From Triglochin maritima (lineage: Eukaryota; Streptophyta; Magnoliopsida; Alismatales; Juncaginaceae): a DNA stretch of 64,000 nt. Position numbers and translations under genes: made by a program. Position 1 is the stretch's first letter. Every line of letters starts with the position of its first letter. Below, piece after piece: positions 47,523 through 61,500 of this stretch. The stretch spans positions 42,112,201 through 42,176,200 of the forward strand of contig OY821774.1 of the NCBI GenBank assembly GCA_963682175.1, given 5' to 3'. The notes under the pieces were generated by a model. The model was not told where the DNA came from. It searched no databases and worked only from the letters and a program-made list of their open reading frames with translations.

Positions 47523-48002
47523 TTTGGTGTAATATTAGACAGATTCGAAAAAAGATTTGGGATAAGTAAGTGTTTGTGAGAAATTAAGTAAATGATGAGA
47601 GTTTATATAGAGTTCTTCAGTAAGTGTAGACACTCAATGCCACATAAGTGTACAGAGTAGTGTAGATTCGTCCGACAGAGCATGAATAGTGTAGATTCGT
47701 CTAACAAAGCATGAATAGTGTAGATTCGTCTAACAAAGCGTGAGATGTGTAGATCACAAGTTTTCTGTAGCAACACGAATTTTTCTGCAAGATTATAAAG
47801 TGGTCGTTCTTCATGTCACCAGCACCACATTATCGACTACTTACACTCATAATCTTTGTCTTTCCCTAAGGATTCTTTCGGTGAAGGGAGTTCTTACATT
47901 TCTTGTAGTGGCTCTGGTTCATCCTCTTCGTCATTTGACGAGACAACCTCCCGTGAGAGATACGCGACACTAGACCAAGCAACCAAAATAGTTCGTTAGT
48001 TA

Positions 48003-49225
48003 TTAATTCCTCAGCTTACTGCTAATGCTCCAAAAATGAGGAGGAGAACTCGTAACCCAGACAGAAAGCGTACAATCGGTTATAACTGTCTAATTTCATA
48101 TTATTTTACCGACAACCCTATGTATTGTGATCGTATTTTCAAAAGAAGGTTTCGAATGAGGAAGAATGTCTTCCTTTGAACTTTAACCGCCCTTGAGGCA
48201 TCTAATGTTTTCTTTCAACGGATGTCAGACGTTGTTGGTAAGCTTGTCATATCAGGCTTACAAAAATATAATGCAGCACTTCGAATGCTAGCATATGGTG
48301 TAACGGATGATGTCGTTGATGAGTACTTGAGACTTAGAGAAACGACAACAAAAATGACCCTGAACAAATTCTGTGAAGGTGTCAGCTGCAACTTCGGCGC
48401 AGAATATCTACGAAGACCTATTCCAACGGACTTAGCAAGGCTACTCCAAGTTAGTGAGGAACTGGTGTTTCCTGGCATGATGGGGAGTGGAATGGAAAAT
48501 TTGTCTAACTGCTTGGAAGAGAATCGACAATATCAAAGATGAAGTGGTAAGACAACACTTGTTTCTTGAAGTTGTTGCATCTTATGACCTATGGATCTGA
48601 CATTCGTTTTTCGGTATCCTGGGTTCGTGTAATGATCTGAATGCCCTTCAACGATCTCCGGTTTTTAGTGATATACTGGAAGGTCGAGCACCACCTGTAG
48701 CTTATGTGGTCAATGATTCTCAATATGATATGGGTTATTATTTTACAGATAATATTTTTTCCAAAATGGGTTGCATTTATCCAATCAGTCATTCTTCCTC
48801 AAACACTGAAATATATATTATTCGCTCAATATCAGGAAGCAGCGTGAAAAGATGTGGAACGCGCGATTGTAATTCTTCAAGCTAGTTAGCGATCGTGAAA
48901 AAATCATCTCTTGCCTGGAATCCTGACATGCTTACTAAAATAATGACTGCATGCATCATCCGTGCACAATAAGATCATGGAGGATGAACGCGACTCATAC
49001 GGTCATTTTGCTGATATAAATGAATTTATCCAGGATTGGCTTCGAAATATCAGTGGAAGTTTTAATGAGGAACATTTTAATTATTCCACTAATCGTATCA
49101 TGGATATTAAAAAAATTCTGGATAATAGAGACCGAGTTTGTGATAGACAGAAACATCTGCGTTTGAGATCTGATTTGATCAAAAAAATGTATGACAACAC
49201 TATGGAGGGAATGCAAATTAACAAT
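48003..49225 (+). pseudogene. PIF/Harbinger transposase relic (DDE type)
   Basis: The plus strand holds, in order: RIFKRRFRMRKNVFL, then AALRMLAYGVTDDVVDEYLR, FGAEYLRRP, RLLQVSEELVFPGMMGS, RSPVFSDILEGRAPPVAYVVN with YDMGYY, a KDVERA-like region, and EFIQDWLRNISG near the C-terminus. This is the plant PIF/Harbinger transposase order. Stops and shifts occur near 48180, 48540-48600, 48890 and 48950. The Asp after GMMGS that belongs to the DDE triad (GSIDCMHW in active copies) is lost (GSGME here). It is inactive. Confidence 0.85.
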
Positions 49226-51396
49226 GTTTTTGTAATATGTATTTTAATATTTAAATTATTGTGCAGTGATCAATTATTATTTATCAATAATATTTTTGTG
49301 GTTTTATCGAAATACTTGTTATTTAATTATATTAAGTAATTACAAAAATAATTTATTACGTAGTTTGTGGATTGTTGTGAAAGAATAAAAAGAAGGTAAA
49401 AAAATGATGTGGATGAGAGAATGTTGAAGTATTGGGTTGTGACAGTGGAAGAAGTTTGACGTTGGATTGGATAAAAAATTGGATAAAAGATTGTGCTAAT
49501 GTGGGTTTGATTAATGGTTGTAACAGTAGATGACCTTAGTCTTGCACCATATCCAACATAACATGAACACCTGTGAATTAGTTCACCCGTAAATAAAGTC
49601 TTTTTAGTAGCCAAAGTTATAGGTTTAACGCTTAGAAGTGACATTAGTAATAAATTCTTCCAAAGCTACAGGAATGTCTAACATACCAAAGTGTTTTGTT
49701 GTCCAACCAATTGAGAAGTTGGCTCTCATATCTTGTGATCATAGTTGAGCTACAGGAAATACAGTTTCACAATGTTTAAGAGTGTATATTTCTGAATAAT
49801 CGTGTTGGATCACCTCCAATTTAGATCTTGTATTTATTTTGAGTCGAAAATTTCTAGATGATAAACAAGATTGTGCGCTTTGTTCGTCGAAATATTTACT
49901 AATATAATACTCTTAATGCAATAGTTTAGAAAGTGAGGATGCCCTGAAGTGGAGGTCAGGCAGGAGAAAAGATCGCAAAGGCGATATTTTGACTAAGATG
50001 GTCGGACGGAAGTCAAATGTTTAAGTGAGATCGATAGGGCCGGGACACAGTGGAAAGTGTGGTGTCTCTTGTCTTTTGCAATTCATCTAATCCTGCATTA
50101 AATCTTAATCCTATAGCTTAGGCCCTTCTTCTTCATGAATGGATCTTACCATGCTCCTATATTTTGTAATTTTTCGTTTATATCAATAAACAGAAGTTCA
50201 TTGTTCAACGATGTTTTGTGGCTAACTTATCAGTATATTCTATTTTTTATTTTTTTCCATATTTTTCTCGTTTCAAAGAACCCGATTTGATCTTTCCTTC
50301 TCTAATATATTTATGATATTAAATTCCTATATAATGGAGGAAAGGACTACATAGAATCTCTAAAATTATTTTTGTAACTCCTCCACAATAAATTTGCCAT
50401 AAGTTCCAACAATGCAACCATAATCAACAAGAGCTTCTATGTTAGATCTTCATGTTTCAAAAACAAAAACTTATAACAAATAAAACAAGGATAACGACAT
50501 AAATATCATCCGAATGATTTGAACTACCATCATTCCTTTCGAGGGTATTTGTAACACACTAACACCAATCTTAAAGACAGTCTAAATGTTTCAATAATAA
50601 TAAAGAACTCGACAGCAAAATCATGTTTTCTAGATAATCCTCACAGGAAAGAATCTACATATCGCAAGAATCTACATACCGAAAAAAATCAAACGACACT
50701 TTAAGCCTTTGCTAGACCACGACAGGGTTTGTCGTCACTCGACTTAGACATGATGCATTGTCATTACGGACGGACTGTTACCAGCCCAGCAATTATTTAT
50801 GATTGCACAATAACATGTTATGAATCGGCAAACTTCTTATATAGTTTATGTGACGAATGACAGAACTTGAATCGTATTTTTATTATTATACTGTAGTAAT
50901 GATTGGTATATCATTGCAATGCATGTAACGACGAAATGCCGTTCGGCCGTAGTCCGTAGACCAATATTTATGTACAGAAATAACCACAAAAGTTCACGAA
51001 ATAGTTGTAGGAAGATGAATGAATCGGAGTTGGTCACACAACCGTGGGACGTACAAATTGGTCCATGGTTGTGGAAAACGTAAAACTAAATTATTTAACT
51101 TTGCAAGTGCCCATTCCCTTTTAAATTAGTAATTACCAGTCCATTACTCAACGTCGTCAGAGTTTATTACCACTCAACGACATAAATTAGTAATTCCGAC
51201 CTGAATTATGACGAGGGAAAAGATACGAGCAAAAATCAACCATTAAACCTTTATTTAGGCTCATATTTAACAAACCAAGCGGCAACCATAGGTTCATCTT
51301 CTAATAGTCCTAACTCCTAACAAGTTGAGTATCCTGATTCCATCCAGAATTAAAAAAAGGTACTTCGAAATCATTTCTTTTGATCATGTGGCACCT
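49226..51396. other. Gene-free interval with Harbinger right end
   Basis: The 49380-49540 part resembles the right end of the Harbinger element at 39890-40062 and may end at GATGACC-TTA near 49537. Beyond that no gene, RNA or clear repeat is recognised. Confidence 0.4.
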
Positions 51397-51774
51397 TTAG
51401 GTGGTTATTTCGGTTGGGCATTCACCTTTTCTTTTACTCCTAGGACCTAAGGTAGTTAGGAGCTTACCCATCACTCCATCAGCATGTGATGATGGCTTCA
51501 CATGACCTCTAATAAAACACTTGAAAAACATGAGATCAACAGGCTCTAATTCTGAAAGGGTCCCACCCAAAGGTTGAAAGTTCAACATCCAACTGGAGCC
51601 CATGCAGAAATAGGAACAGCAGAAGCTGGAGAAAAATGTACTTATCTTAGGTAGGAAGTCAACAATCATCAAAAGATGGATGAATATACAGATTACATTA
51701 CAGCGTGCGGGTGGCATGCTGCTGTGGTGATCACTAGGGGTTACTTCCATATATGTCGCCATCCTCCCAAGCAT
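51397..51774 (-). CDS. Open reading frame of unknown function, doubtful
   Basis: A 125-codon minus-strand frame (MLGRMATYMEVTPSDHHSS to TEITT) lies about 0.8 kb downstream of the SMC4 stop. It has a hydrophobic stretch (VICIFIHLLMIVDFLP) and several Cys residues. No domain is recognised, and there is no visible promoter or splice context. It may be chance or an exon of an unrecognised gene. Confidence 0.15.
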   Translation of the reverse strand: MLGRMATYMEVTPSDHHSSMPPARCNVICIFIHLLMIVDFLPKISTFFSSFCCSYFCMGSSWMLNFQPLGGTLSELEPVDLMFFKCFIRGHVKPSSHADGVMGKLLTTLGPRSKRKGECPTEITT

Positions 51775-52562
51775 ATATGTTGTTGGGCAGGACAGCTTTC
51801 CATGTCACAAGCATTGTTTAATGGTTTTGCATACCAATCATGACAGGAGGAACAAAGAAGCTTCCTGGAAGGCCACGCTCATCAGAGTAAATACCTACTA
51901 CATACATCTTCTCAAAGAAAAGAAAAGAAAAGAAAAGAAAAGAGATATACCTTCATGAACCTGTTGAGTTTACAACCCCAACTTAAGAAACAAATACATC
52001 CATAAAAGACTTCAAACCTAAAGATAGACGTACCAAAACCCCAAAAATACTGTCTTGTAGCAGGTAGGCGGGAGCCAATATGCAGCACCAAAAATCAGCA
52101 ATGACAATCTGCTAGGTGATTTTCCTCACACAAAAAAAATCTGCTAGCTGATAAACATGCGTTAGTGGTAAGTTTCAAACGCTTCACAAACTGGAATAAA
52201 CATTATATCCGTTACTCTTCCACAGGAAATGCAACTAAGGAATAAAAAATGCATCTTTAAAACATACTTAAGGGACTGAAGTACCATAGGTGTCCGATGC
52301 AAGATTGATACAGAGAATAGCTTAATTTGATTGATAACTATACAAGCAACAGAGATTTAATGATTTACATCAACTTGAGCTTCCTCATTGCATGTGAGCC
52401 CACAACAATAAGCAAAAGGACTGTTGCTTAATTTACACAAAATAGTTAAGTTTACACAATAAGCAATCTAAGCATAAATTCAGTGCATGTATTTCATGAT
52501 TATGTCTTTGCAAACTTTGTTTTGCGCCGGAATTTTGTAGAGTGCAGCACATGACCACCGCC

Positions 52563-55500
52563 CTAGCCACCAACTGTAAAACTTACAGGATCAATAGTTA
52601 TGCTCTTGGTGCAGTTCTCGGTCTTGTATATTCCGACCAGTCTATCAGCCAACTCAAACATATTATTCCTAAGACTGCATTCAAGGTAGAACAGTGAGAT
52701 ATCAGAAAAATAAGTCAGACTTGAATGAAGATCCAAAAAACATCACAACAATAATAAAAACAAGATGGGCATGAAACGAAGAATTTGTATTTCCTGGAGC
52801 ACAGTAATTAGGGCTTCGTAAATTTATTCAACTGCATTTTCCAAAAAAATATCGCTTGTACTGCACATCAAGAGCTGTACCTTATGATCACAAACTGTGC
52901 ATCTTTTGTGCGGTCTTTCACATAATGGCCTACGATCGATACATTTTTGAAATCTGTTGAAGGAAGAACGTCTTTGAGGATTTAGAATGCAGAGAACAAT
53001 GTGAGAGAAGAAAACTATTATTGCCTGTAAAAATACCTAAAGCAGCATCAATTTCATCCATCACGTAGAGAGGAGTAGGTTTGTAATGGTGAAGAGCAAA
53101 CACAAGAGACAATGAACTAAGGGTCTGAAGAAAAAGCAATGCATGTCAAATGGAGTTAGAAACAAGATTAACGAAATATACCCCAAACTGACAAGAGTGT
53201 CAACTTAGAAAGTATAAGGGGATATACAGCAAACCCATGTAAGGACATCTTTTGACGTATATGTTTTTTTTAGTCGATCACAAAAAATTACGCTCAACAG
53301 CAGCTATTTTTTATATTCTTTTAATTTTCCAATAGATCAAGGAAAAAAATAACACCTTCCCACCACCCTATTAAATTTTAATGAAATCACATAACCACTT
53401 CAGTGATTGAAATCTTTTAACAGGTCACAACATACAAATTGTGGAAATACAACTTAAATTTTCTTCTAGACAGAACAAGCATTACGAGACGAACTCAGAC
53501 ATTTAAGGCAAGGAAAGGAAGCAAGGCTGAACAGTATCAAACCAGTGGATAAGTAGTTAAATATTGTGATACAAACAAATAAGAATTCACACCACCATAT
53601 GACCATGGCACATTAAATCGCAACATAATCACTACATGACTTTTGAAATTTTAAGACGTGGACAGCAGCCGATGATGTCACACAATATAAAGCTATTGAT
53701 TGTGCTCATTTTTCTAGAAAATTTAAATGTCAATATAGAAAAGCAGAATCCATATAATAGTTACCATTACGCTTCTTTGGAACACTTAACCTATTTCTTA
53801 AACTAAAAAAGGATCCTGAAATTTTGCTAATTTTAAGCTAAATAAAATTAAAATATTGAATTGTTTGCTCATTCAAGGGAGTATCGAAGAATCTCTAACC
53901 TTCTCGCCACCAGACAAGTTGGCAATGTTTTTCCAGCTCTTTTTGGGGGGTCTAACGCTAAAAACCACCCCTTCTGAGAAAGGATCCAAGGAATCAACCA
54001 ACTCTAATTCTGCATCACCTCCAAGAGTGATCATCTAGAATTTCAAGGAACACAAAATTGTAAATGACAATTTCACGTCTCTTGAAACAAGCTTCAAATA
54101 TTGTGAGGAGAACGAAAGGGAAGAAATTGTAAGCATGCTTTAGGTTGGAGAAACCTATGAAAAGTCTGTTGTTTCATCTATCTAGTATCCTACCATAAAC
54201 AGAAACAGTGACAATCTTATTCAGCAAGCAATGTCAAACCTGATACATTTCCTTCAGCTTCAGAGATATTATATTGAAACCTGTCATGAACTCATCTAAC
54301 CTGAAATGCGTCAATAATTTTATCATGATTATATAAATAAAATCAAAGTTTATCAACCTCAATACTAAGAAGGTGACAATATAGTAAATACCTTTTCTTT
54401 CTCAAATCATCGTAGTGCTGTTTTATATCATCGCGCTCCTGTGTTGCAATATTGAGTTCCTGCACTCTTTCATTATACAGGGACACTTTTTTCCGATACC
54501 TGCAATTGTATATCTAGTTTAACAGAGTAAAAAGAAAAAATTCTTTAATTTGCAGCTATCAGGACTTCAGGAGTGCATACTCTGATATTGAATCCAGATT
54601 TGGATTCAACTCCTTCAGCTGTGCTTCAAGCAATACCACCTTTTCTGATGCCTTTTTCAAATCACAGTCGTCATTTATTGACTCATCGTTCAGTGTTGCT
54701 TGCAGTTTTTCAGGATCAACCGCATCTTGCTGAACTCTGTAGACATACATAGAGATGATACACCTGTCTTAAAGATCAAAATGTTATATGACTTACTGGT
54801 TCATGTGGTTAGCAAGTTCAGTCTGTATGTCAGCAAGCCTTTTCACAAGTCCATTTCCTTTCATTTCCCAATCCTTACAAAGCTTCCTCATATCTTGCAA
54901 TTTGTACTCAGCATCCACCTGAGAAAAAAACTATGGTCAATAATTAAAAGCACATATATCAAATACACTTTCTTAAATGTTTATAATTTTTGGTGGAAAA
55001 CCTCCGCAGCTCGCAGATCATCCATGGTTTTCTTTAATTTATTGTACTCGTTCTTTGTCTCATCAAGCACAACCTTGTGCTCATCAATAAGCTAAGGAAA
55101 AAAACATGCCAGTAACATGACATATCTGTTAGGAAAATATAACTAGGAATAAATAAATGTGCGTTTATATTATTACAGTTGATACCTTTTGTGTTTTGTT
55201 GAATTCATCATGGACTAGGAAAGCTTTGTGCTCACTATCTTTGAAGGAAGCTACAGTTTTTTCCTTATCACCGAGTGCTTTATCTTTCTCTTTCTTTGAT
55301 TCCTCAATCCCTTTAGCTAGCTTTTTTACCATTTTCTCACTCGAGACAATTAAAACTTTATGATGATTGATCTCGGTGCTCGTTTTGTCAATATCCTGAT
55401 GACAAAAGGGGCAGATATTAGCAAGTCTTGCAGTCGAGGGTGCTTTGACCTTTAGAGTAAGCCAAGCAGAAAATGCTTACCTCTTGTATCTTGGTGACCT

Positions 55501-58500
55501 TGTCAATTTGTTTCTTGAGTCTTTCACCACCCGCATTTTCTATGTTCTTCTGAAGTGCAGAAGCCTAGTTCAAAAAATATATACTTTTAAAATGTGATCA
55601 ACTACTCAGTGGTGGCACCAAAATGACATTCCAACAACATACCATGTTAATAATCGTTGTAGGCCAAATACGATACCGAGGAGATTTAATATGAACAGTC
55701 GTCTTATGTGTATTATTATCATGCATGTTATATTTACATGGAATGGCAAGCAGTTGATTGAGGTTTGTAAAACAGTACAAGACCCTACTGCAATATTTAC
55801 CTTTTCTTTCAGTTTGTTTGAACACTTGGCTATCCGATCGAGTTCTGCTTCTTCTTGCTTTATTGTTTTGCTTAGCTCCTTCAACTTGTCCAACTCATCC
55901 ATTCTTGGTTCTGCTTCAGCCTTTAGAGAATCCAGTTGCTTTTCTATGTAAGTGTGTTGTGTAGTCAAGCTGTCCACCTGCACTTGCATAAAGAGATTTC
56001 TGTTAAGAAATAGACGGTACGGAAGGGAAGGGAAATTTATAACCGTAGTCTGAGGACAAAGGTCACAAAATGAAACAACTGCACAATCACCTCCTTTTGC
56101 CTTTTAGCCAACTCCATTTCCAATTTAGCTACAGCATTTTTTGAGGTTTGGTAAGATCTGGTGGCATGAGAAATCTTCTCTCTAAGAGAATTCAGCTGGT
56201 TAACTAGTTCAGAATGCTCTTTCTCAGCACTTGTAACAGCTTCTACTGAAACACTTGCTCGTATAGATGTTCCCATCTTACCTCCACGTGGTTTACCGCC
56301 ACCACCACTCATTGTACCTGATTTCTCAAAAAGTGCTCCTTCGAGTGTCACCACGCGACGAAATTCTTTATTTCCACCATAAGCAATCCTTGTGGCCTAT
56401 AAAGCATTCAACGAGAGGTTGCAGGTTATGCAAACAACAGAACTTGCAATGTGCATTTCATAGCTAAAAAATACATTCCATAAGAAACAGATTGCAAAGA
56501 AAAAATTCTAACTGTGATTTAATGTGCATAAACTCTTTATATATATATACTGTGCATATCTTTAATTCTAACTTTGACCTTAACAATAAAATCATTGAGA
56601 TTGATATAGCCTTATTTTTCAGTTCATACCAAGAGTTTCTTATAAACATAAAGAAAGCACTACCCATGATCTCCTGTAGTAAACTTAATTCTTATTACAT
56701 CAATACATCAAAACAGCAGTAGAAAGAATTTAAATCGTACTAATGTAGTAATCAAAATGGGGGGAATAAGTCAATTGTATATCACGACTTAAAGGTTAAA
56801 TTTCTTTGTCTTTGCTTTTGTAACATATGAGCCATTATTTGAGGAAAAAACAGAGTGCTACTAAATAAGTTTCAGTATACCCCACGATTAGCAGTTGCAA
56901 ATGAAAACCTAACCAAGAAAAAAGTATGACAAAGCTCCAAAAAAAGTTCCAAACATTAACCAGCTAAGCACAAGATAATAAGTCACATACAGCAGCACTA
57001 GGTCCTAAGATCCAGTATGAATTCACAAATGAGAGTATGTGAAGCATTACAGAAATTTTTAGACTCACCTGATCAATATCCTTTGCAACAATTGTGTTAC
57101 CTAGTGCAGCAAAAAATGCAAGTTTCAGACGCTCATTGTCAACACTAATCAAGTCAAAAAGACGAGGAACTCCCTCAGGTGTATTAGCTTTCATTTTCAT
57201 TTTCTGTAAATGATCTGCCTGTTTCTCCTGAATATTGGAAAGGAAGGAGAAGTGAGCAATGTGAACCAAAAGCATAACCCTATCTGATTTTACAAGAAAA
57301 ACAAGAAACAGATAGTGATCATGTGTCAAAGTCCTGCATTCTTGTAAAGAGACTGTTAATCTAGAATGACCCGTGTGAAATTAACCAACTATTATTGGTG
57401 ACTTTTATTATCCTGGGAACTCCCCTCAACACCAAGCTGCTTGGAGATCACAAACTCACATATCCAGACAAGCTGCTTGGAGATGAATGATACACTCTCA
57501 CTTATCCAGACAAGGGACGATGCATCCTCCAAATATATTAATGACAATGGATGGTCAAGATACACTTTTTATTGTGCATACAAAACCTAGAAGACCCAAC
57601 AATTGCTTCAACACATACATCCATCGTTAAATATTGTCGGATATGTGATACACCACACGCAGAGAGAAATTTCAGAGTAGTCAGTCCTATACTTCCGCAT
57701 TGGAATGTTTGTTATTAATACGATCCTAAGCACCTCCACTGAACACAAATTGATTTTGAGATGAAAATTCACACTTCATTGTGCAGCATCACTCATCCTG
57801 CATAGCCACTCACTAATAAACTATAAGCATTCCTTAGTAGTTGGTACAAATATAACACCCAACTATTCATCTAAAATAACTTGGCATGAGATAGGCAGAG
57901 CCAAATGCTAGAACTTAGCAAACTCAAGTTTAAGCTAAGAATTTTAATAACTTTGCATAAAGACCACCTACCAGATAATAACTATTGCCTCTTAATGATT
58001 AAGTAGAGTTACGAAGACTGATACCGTTTACAATTATTCATCTTTATCAACAAAGTCGATGCATGACCAGGATATGTGATGCAAATTCTTAGTGGTATTA
58101 GTTAGCACATGACTAGTGGCTTAATATCAAATTCAATAACTGCAAAGTGACTATGATGGTTGTCATACCAATATCATGAAGGTCGCAACCCCAAGATTTT
58201 TTCTGCGAAGCAGTTCAACACATTTTTGTGCTGCAGCAGTTGTTTCGACCACAATATAATCAAGAGCATGGCAAGCTGTTGATACAGCAATATCATATTT
58301 TCCTGCAAGCATAAGAATGTCAACAACAAAAAAAGAATATCATGTTTTCTTGCAAGTATAAGAACATCATAAAATAAGAAACATCATAGTCTCCAAGGAT
58401 AGAATAACAAAATATGGAAAAATATACCAACTATGTCAGAGAAGTTTGCACTAGACAATGTCCATTAATATGAACAGGTACGAGGGAACAAAGCATCGAG

Positions 58501-61500
58501 TGCTTGCACCTTCACTCCTTCCATTTCATCAGACAGATATATAGTAATTATTAAATCGACCATGATACTCGAGATTGCTTAGGGAACAAAAACTAGCAGA
58601 TTAAGTTCAAGAAATGCTAGCACGTGTCACAGACTATCATAGTAAGAAATGACTTTTACTTGGTCATTATTTAGCTTCACTCTCACATGTACAAAGTGCC
58701 ATTACATTGCAATGACCAAAAATTACACTAATGACCACCTATAATGCTGCCCCTTAGGCCACCATAAGGAGAAAGGGCTCTTCAAATGGTTCTCTCCTGC
58801 AGTATAACTCTTTGAAAAACTGCTCTGTTCCTGTGACAACTCAAACAATCCATTGAAATTACCAATTAACGGATTCTCTAAAGGTCCCTGACTCCCCGAC
58901 CCTCGCAATCCGGGCATCCTCTTCCAACATCTTCAGGACCATGTGTGAGAACAATCCCATTCCACCATCCCAAGGCTATCCTAGTCAGCCTACTCAAACA
59001 ACCCTGGTGCCTAAGATCCTCTCCAAAGCAAACTGACACCTACTATCAGGTATCAACCAACTCCTCTTCCTTAACTGGACTTCATAAAGCACATGCTCCC
59101 GTCATTCAAACATTGACAAGACTCCGTTTAAAAGGCGCATTCCAGATCAGCTTAGCCTCAGAGGAGACAGACAGTTGGAAAAAATAGAAAAGGGAATTTT
59201 CACAGAAAATTTCTACCCCAATCCAGAACACCTGGCACTCAGACATGAAACTTCTCGGTTAACAACAATTCTAACGAAAGAGGAAAATTTTCACAAAGAG
59301 CCTCCTCACCAACCCATATTACCTCACAGAAACTTTTTCAGGGCCACTCCCTTGCTTCATGACCCATCCCACCTTTCCGCAAACATTCCTCAAAATTATT
59401 TGTCAAATCTTTTTTGTTACTCTGTTTCACAATTTACGAATCCAGAGAGAGTATAGGTATAATGCTTAAGACAGCACAATGGGCTTTAACTACATAACTA
59501 ATTAACTCCCATCAGTAATGATATCCTTACTTGACTTTAAAACCCCAAACTCACTTGAAAAGGGTTACGAAAGTTGCCACATTCTCCTTTTTGCAATACA
59601 ATATCATAGTATCATTAGCAATTCACAAACTATTTATTTCTCTACACTCTTATATTGCAAAAGGTTTAAAAACCAAAAGAGAATAACCTTGCAATGACCC
59701 ATTTACCATAACTGAAATTTTCACGGCTTTAAAGTTCATCCTAATCTACACCCTCCTCCACTTAACCCCACAATTCATTTCTGTCATAACTTGGCCCAAA
59801 CAAAACCAGCCAACACTATCGTAGGCTTTGCAATATCTAGATTGACCACTAAACCTCTCCTCGCCCCTTTCTAGGTCTGTGCTTTCTTGAGTCGAAAAAA
59901 TCTATCACAGATTGACATATCTCCTAAAAAAGTAGTCTAACCAGGAGGATTCAGCTCGAATACTAGAACTAACATCAGTCTATTTGCAAGAACATTGGAG
60001 TATTGCAAACACATGTAGGAGACTTACCCAACCCATGTCAGACAACTCTTAAGCCCCATCTATGTTAGGAATCAATGGTATGGATGTTGCATTCAGACCA
60101 TAAAAGTACACCCTAATAAAACACCACCAAACAAAGTTCCAGCACTTTGACAGAAAAGTGTTGAAATTGGTAAAGACCCGGTGCACACTGCAAGGTCATC
60201 TTCATTCCTAGTACCACACTTTTTAAAGAGACAGCATTATTAAATTTCTTCTACCAGATGGTAGCTTAATTTCTACAATAAAATGCTACAAACAAGTGAA
60301 TGCATTCCTACCGTCAATAGCACCCAAGTCCCCTAGGCGACCATAAATTCCATCAATTTCATTTCCTTCTTTAGCTTTCAAAATTTCTTTTAGGACAGAT
60401 CCCTGGCTTTTTTCAGATTCAAGAACTGAGAGAAGCTCGGTTACTTTCTGTCTTGCTGCCTGCTCAATAGGAATCAATGTTTCTTGTTGCTTCATGCATT
60501 CCTGTTGGTAAAAATGTTATTACAGAGATAGGTAAAATCTCTATAAACACATGAAACAAAAGATGGCAATCATCACTGGCCTGTTCCAACTCACGTGCTC
60601 GACCCATCTCAAGTTTATGGTTCTTCAAGTCATTCTGAATATCAGATAGCGCGATATCCTTAACTTTAATTTGTTCGTTAATATCATCCATTTGAACTTT
60701 TGCACTCTCAAAAGCTTTTCGACCATTATCATGCTGAAGAGGGAAAATAATCAATTAATATTGCACATTGATGCCAACTGAGAGCATATATTTAGCATTT
60801 AGAAAGGAATATATTCAAAGGAAAGGTGTTTCCTTTACAGAACATAAGTTTTTTAGAGGAAATTTTGTATTGAAATAGCAAAATATTTCATTTAGTGGAT
60901 AAAGCGTTCAAAATGTTGGCACGACCTTTTCTTTCAAAATTTTGCTTTCTGTTGATGCCACATCAAGTTTTCCTTTATGTGAAATTTGCTCTTTCTCCCA
61001 GGGCTCTAACTCTGCACGCACCTCTGCAAGCTCCAATCGGTATCTCTCTGTTTCTTCTGCACTTCCATCATAATTTTAAAAAAAAAGAATCATGAGAAGA
61101 TTGAGCAAATTGAAGATTGTATTGAGAAAGACCGGGCAAAATAGAAGTTGGTGTTAATTTTTCCAATTTGGTGAAGGTAAGTTGAGGTTCAGATTTCTGG
61201 AAATTAAAAGCATTAACATGTCTAATTTCTGAAAACAAAATTTTCCAAGATAAGTAAGTTTTAATACATGGGTAAAACACAGAGATAACCACCTATTTAT
61301 TAATAGGAAATATATTATTTAAAAGGAGACACAAAAATGTTGGTATGACGGCCTGGAGCAAGGTATACGGAAAAAAACGTGAAATGGTTAAGGAAAGTTC
61401 TAGAACATAGAGGTGAAAGAAAAAGGTAATTTTTTACTATTATAATAAGTCTATAAGAATTTTATGTCCATTCAAATATAAAAGTCGTAGTTTCCAATCT

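Noticed and set aside
58723..59456. Open frames on both strands in the SMC4 intron
   Set aside because: The nearby RT relic suggests old LINE DNA, but these frames do not match a domain I recognise.
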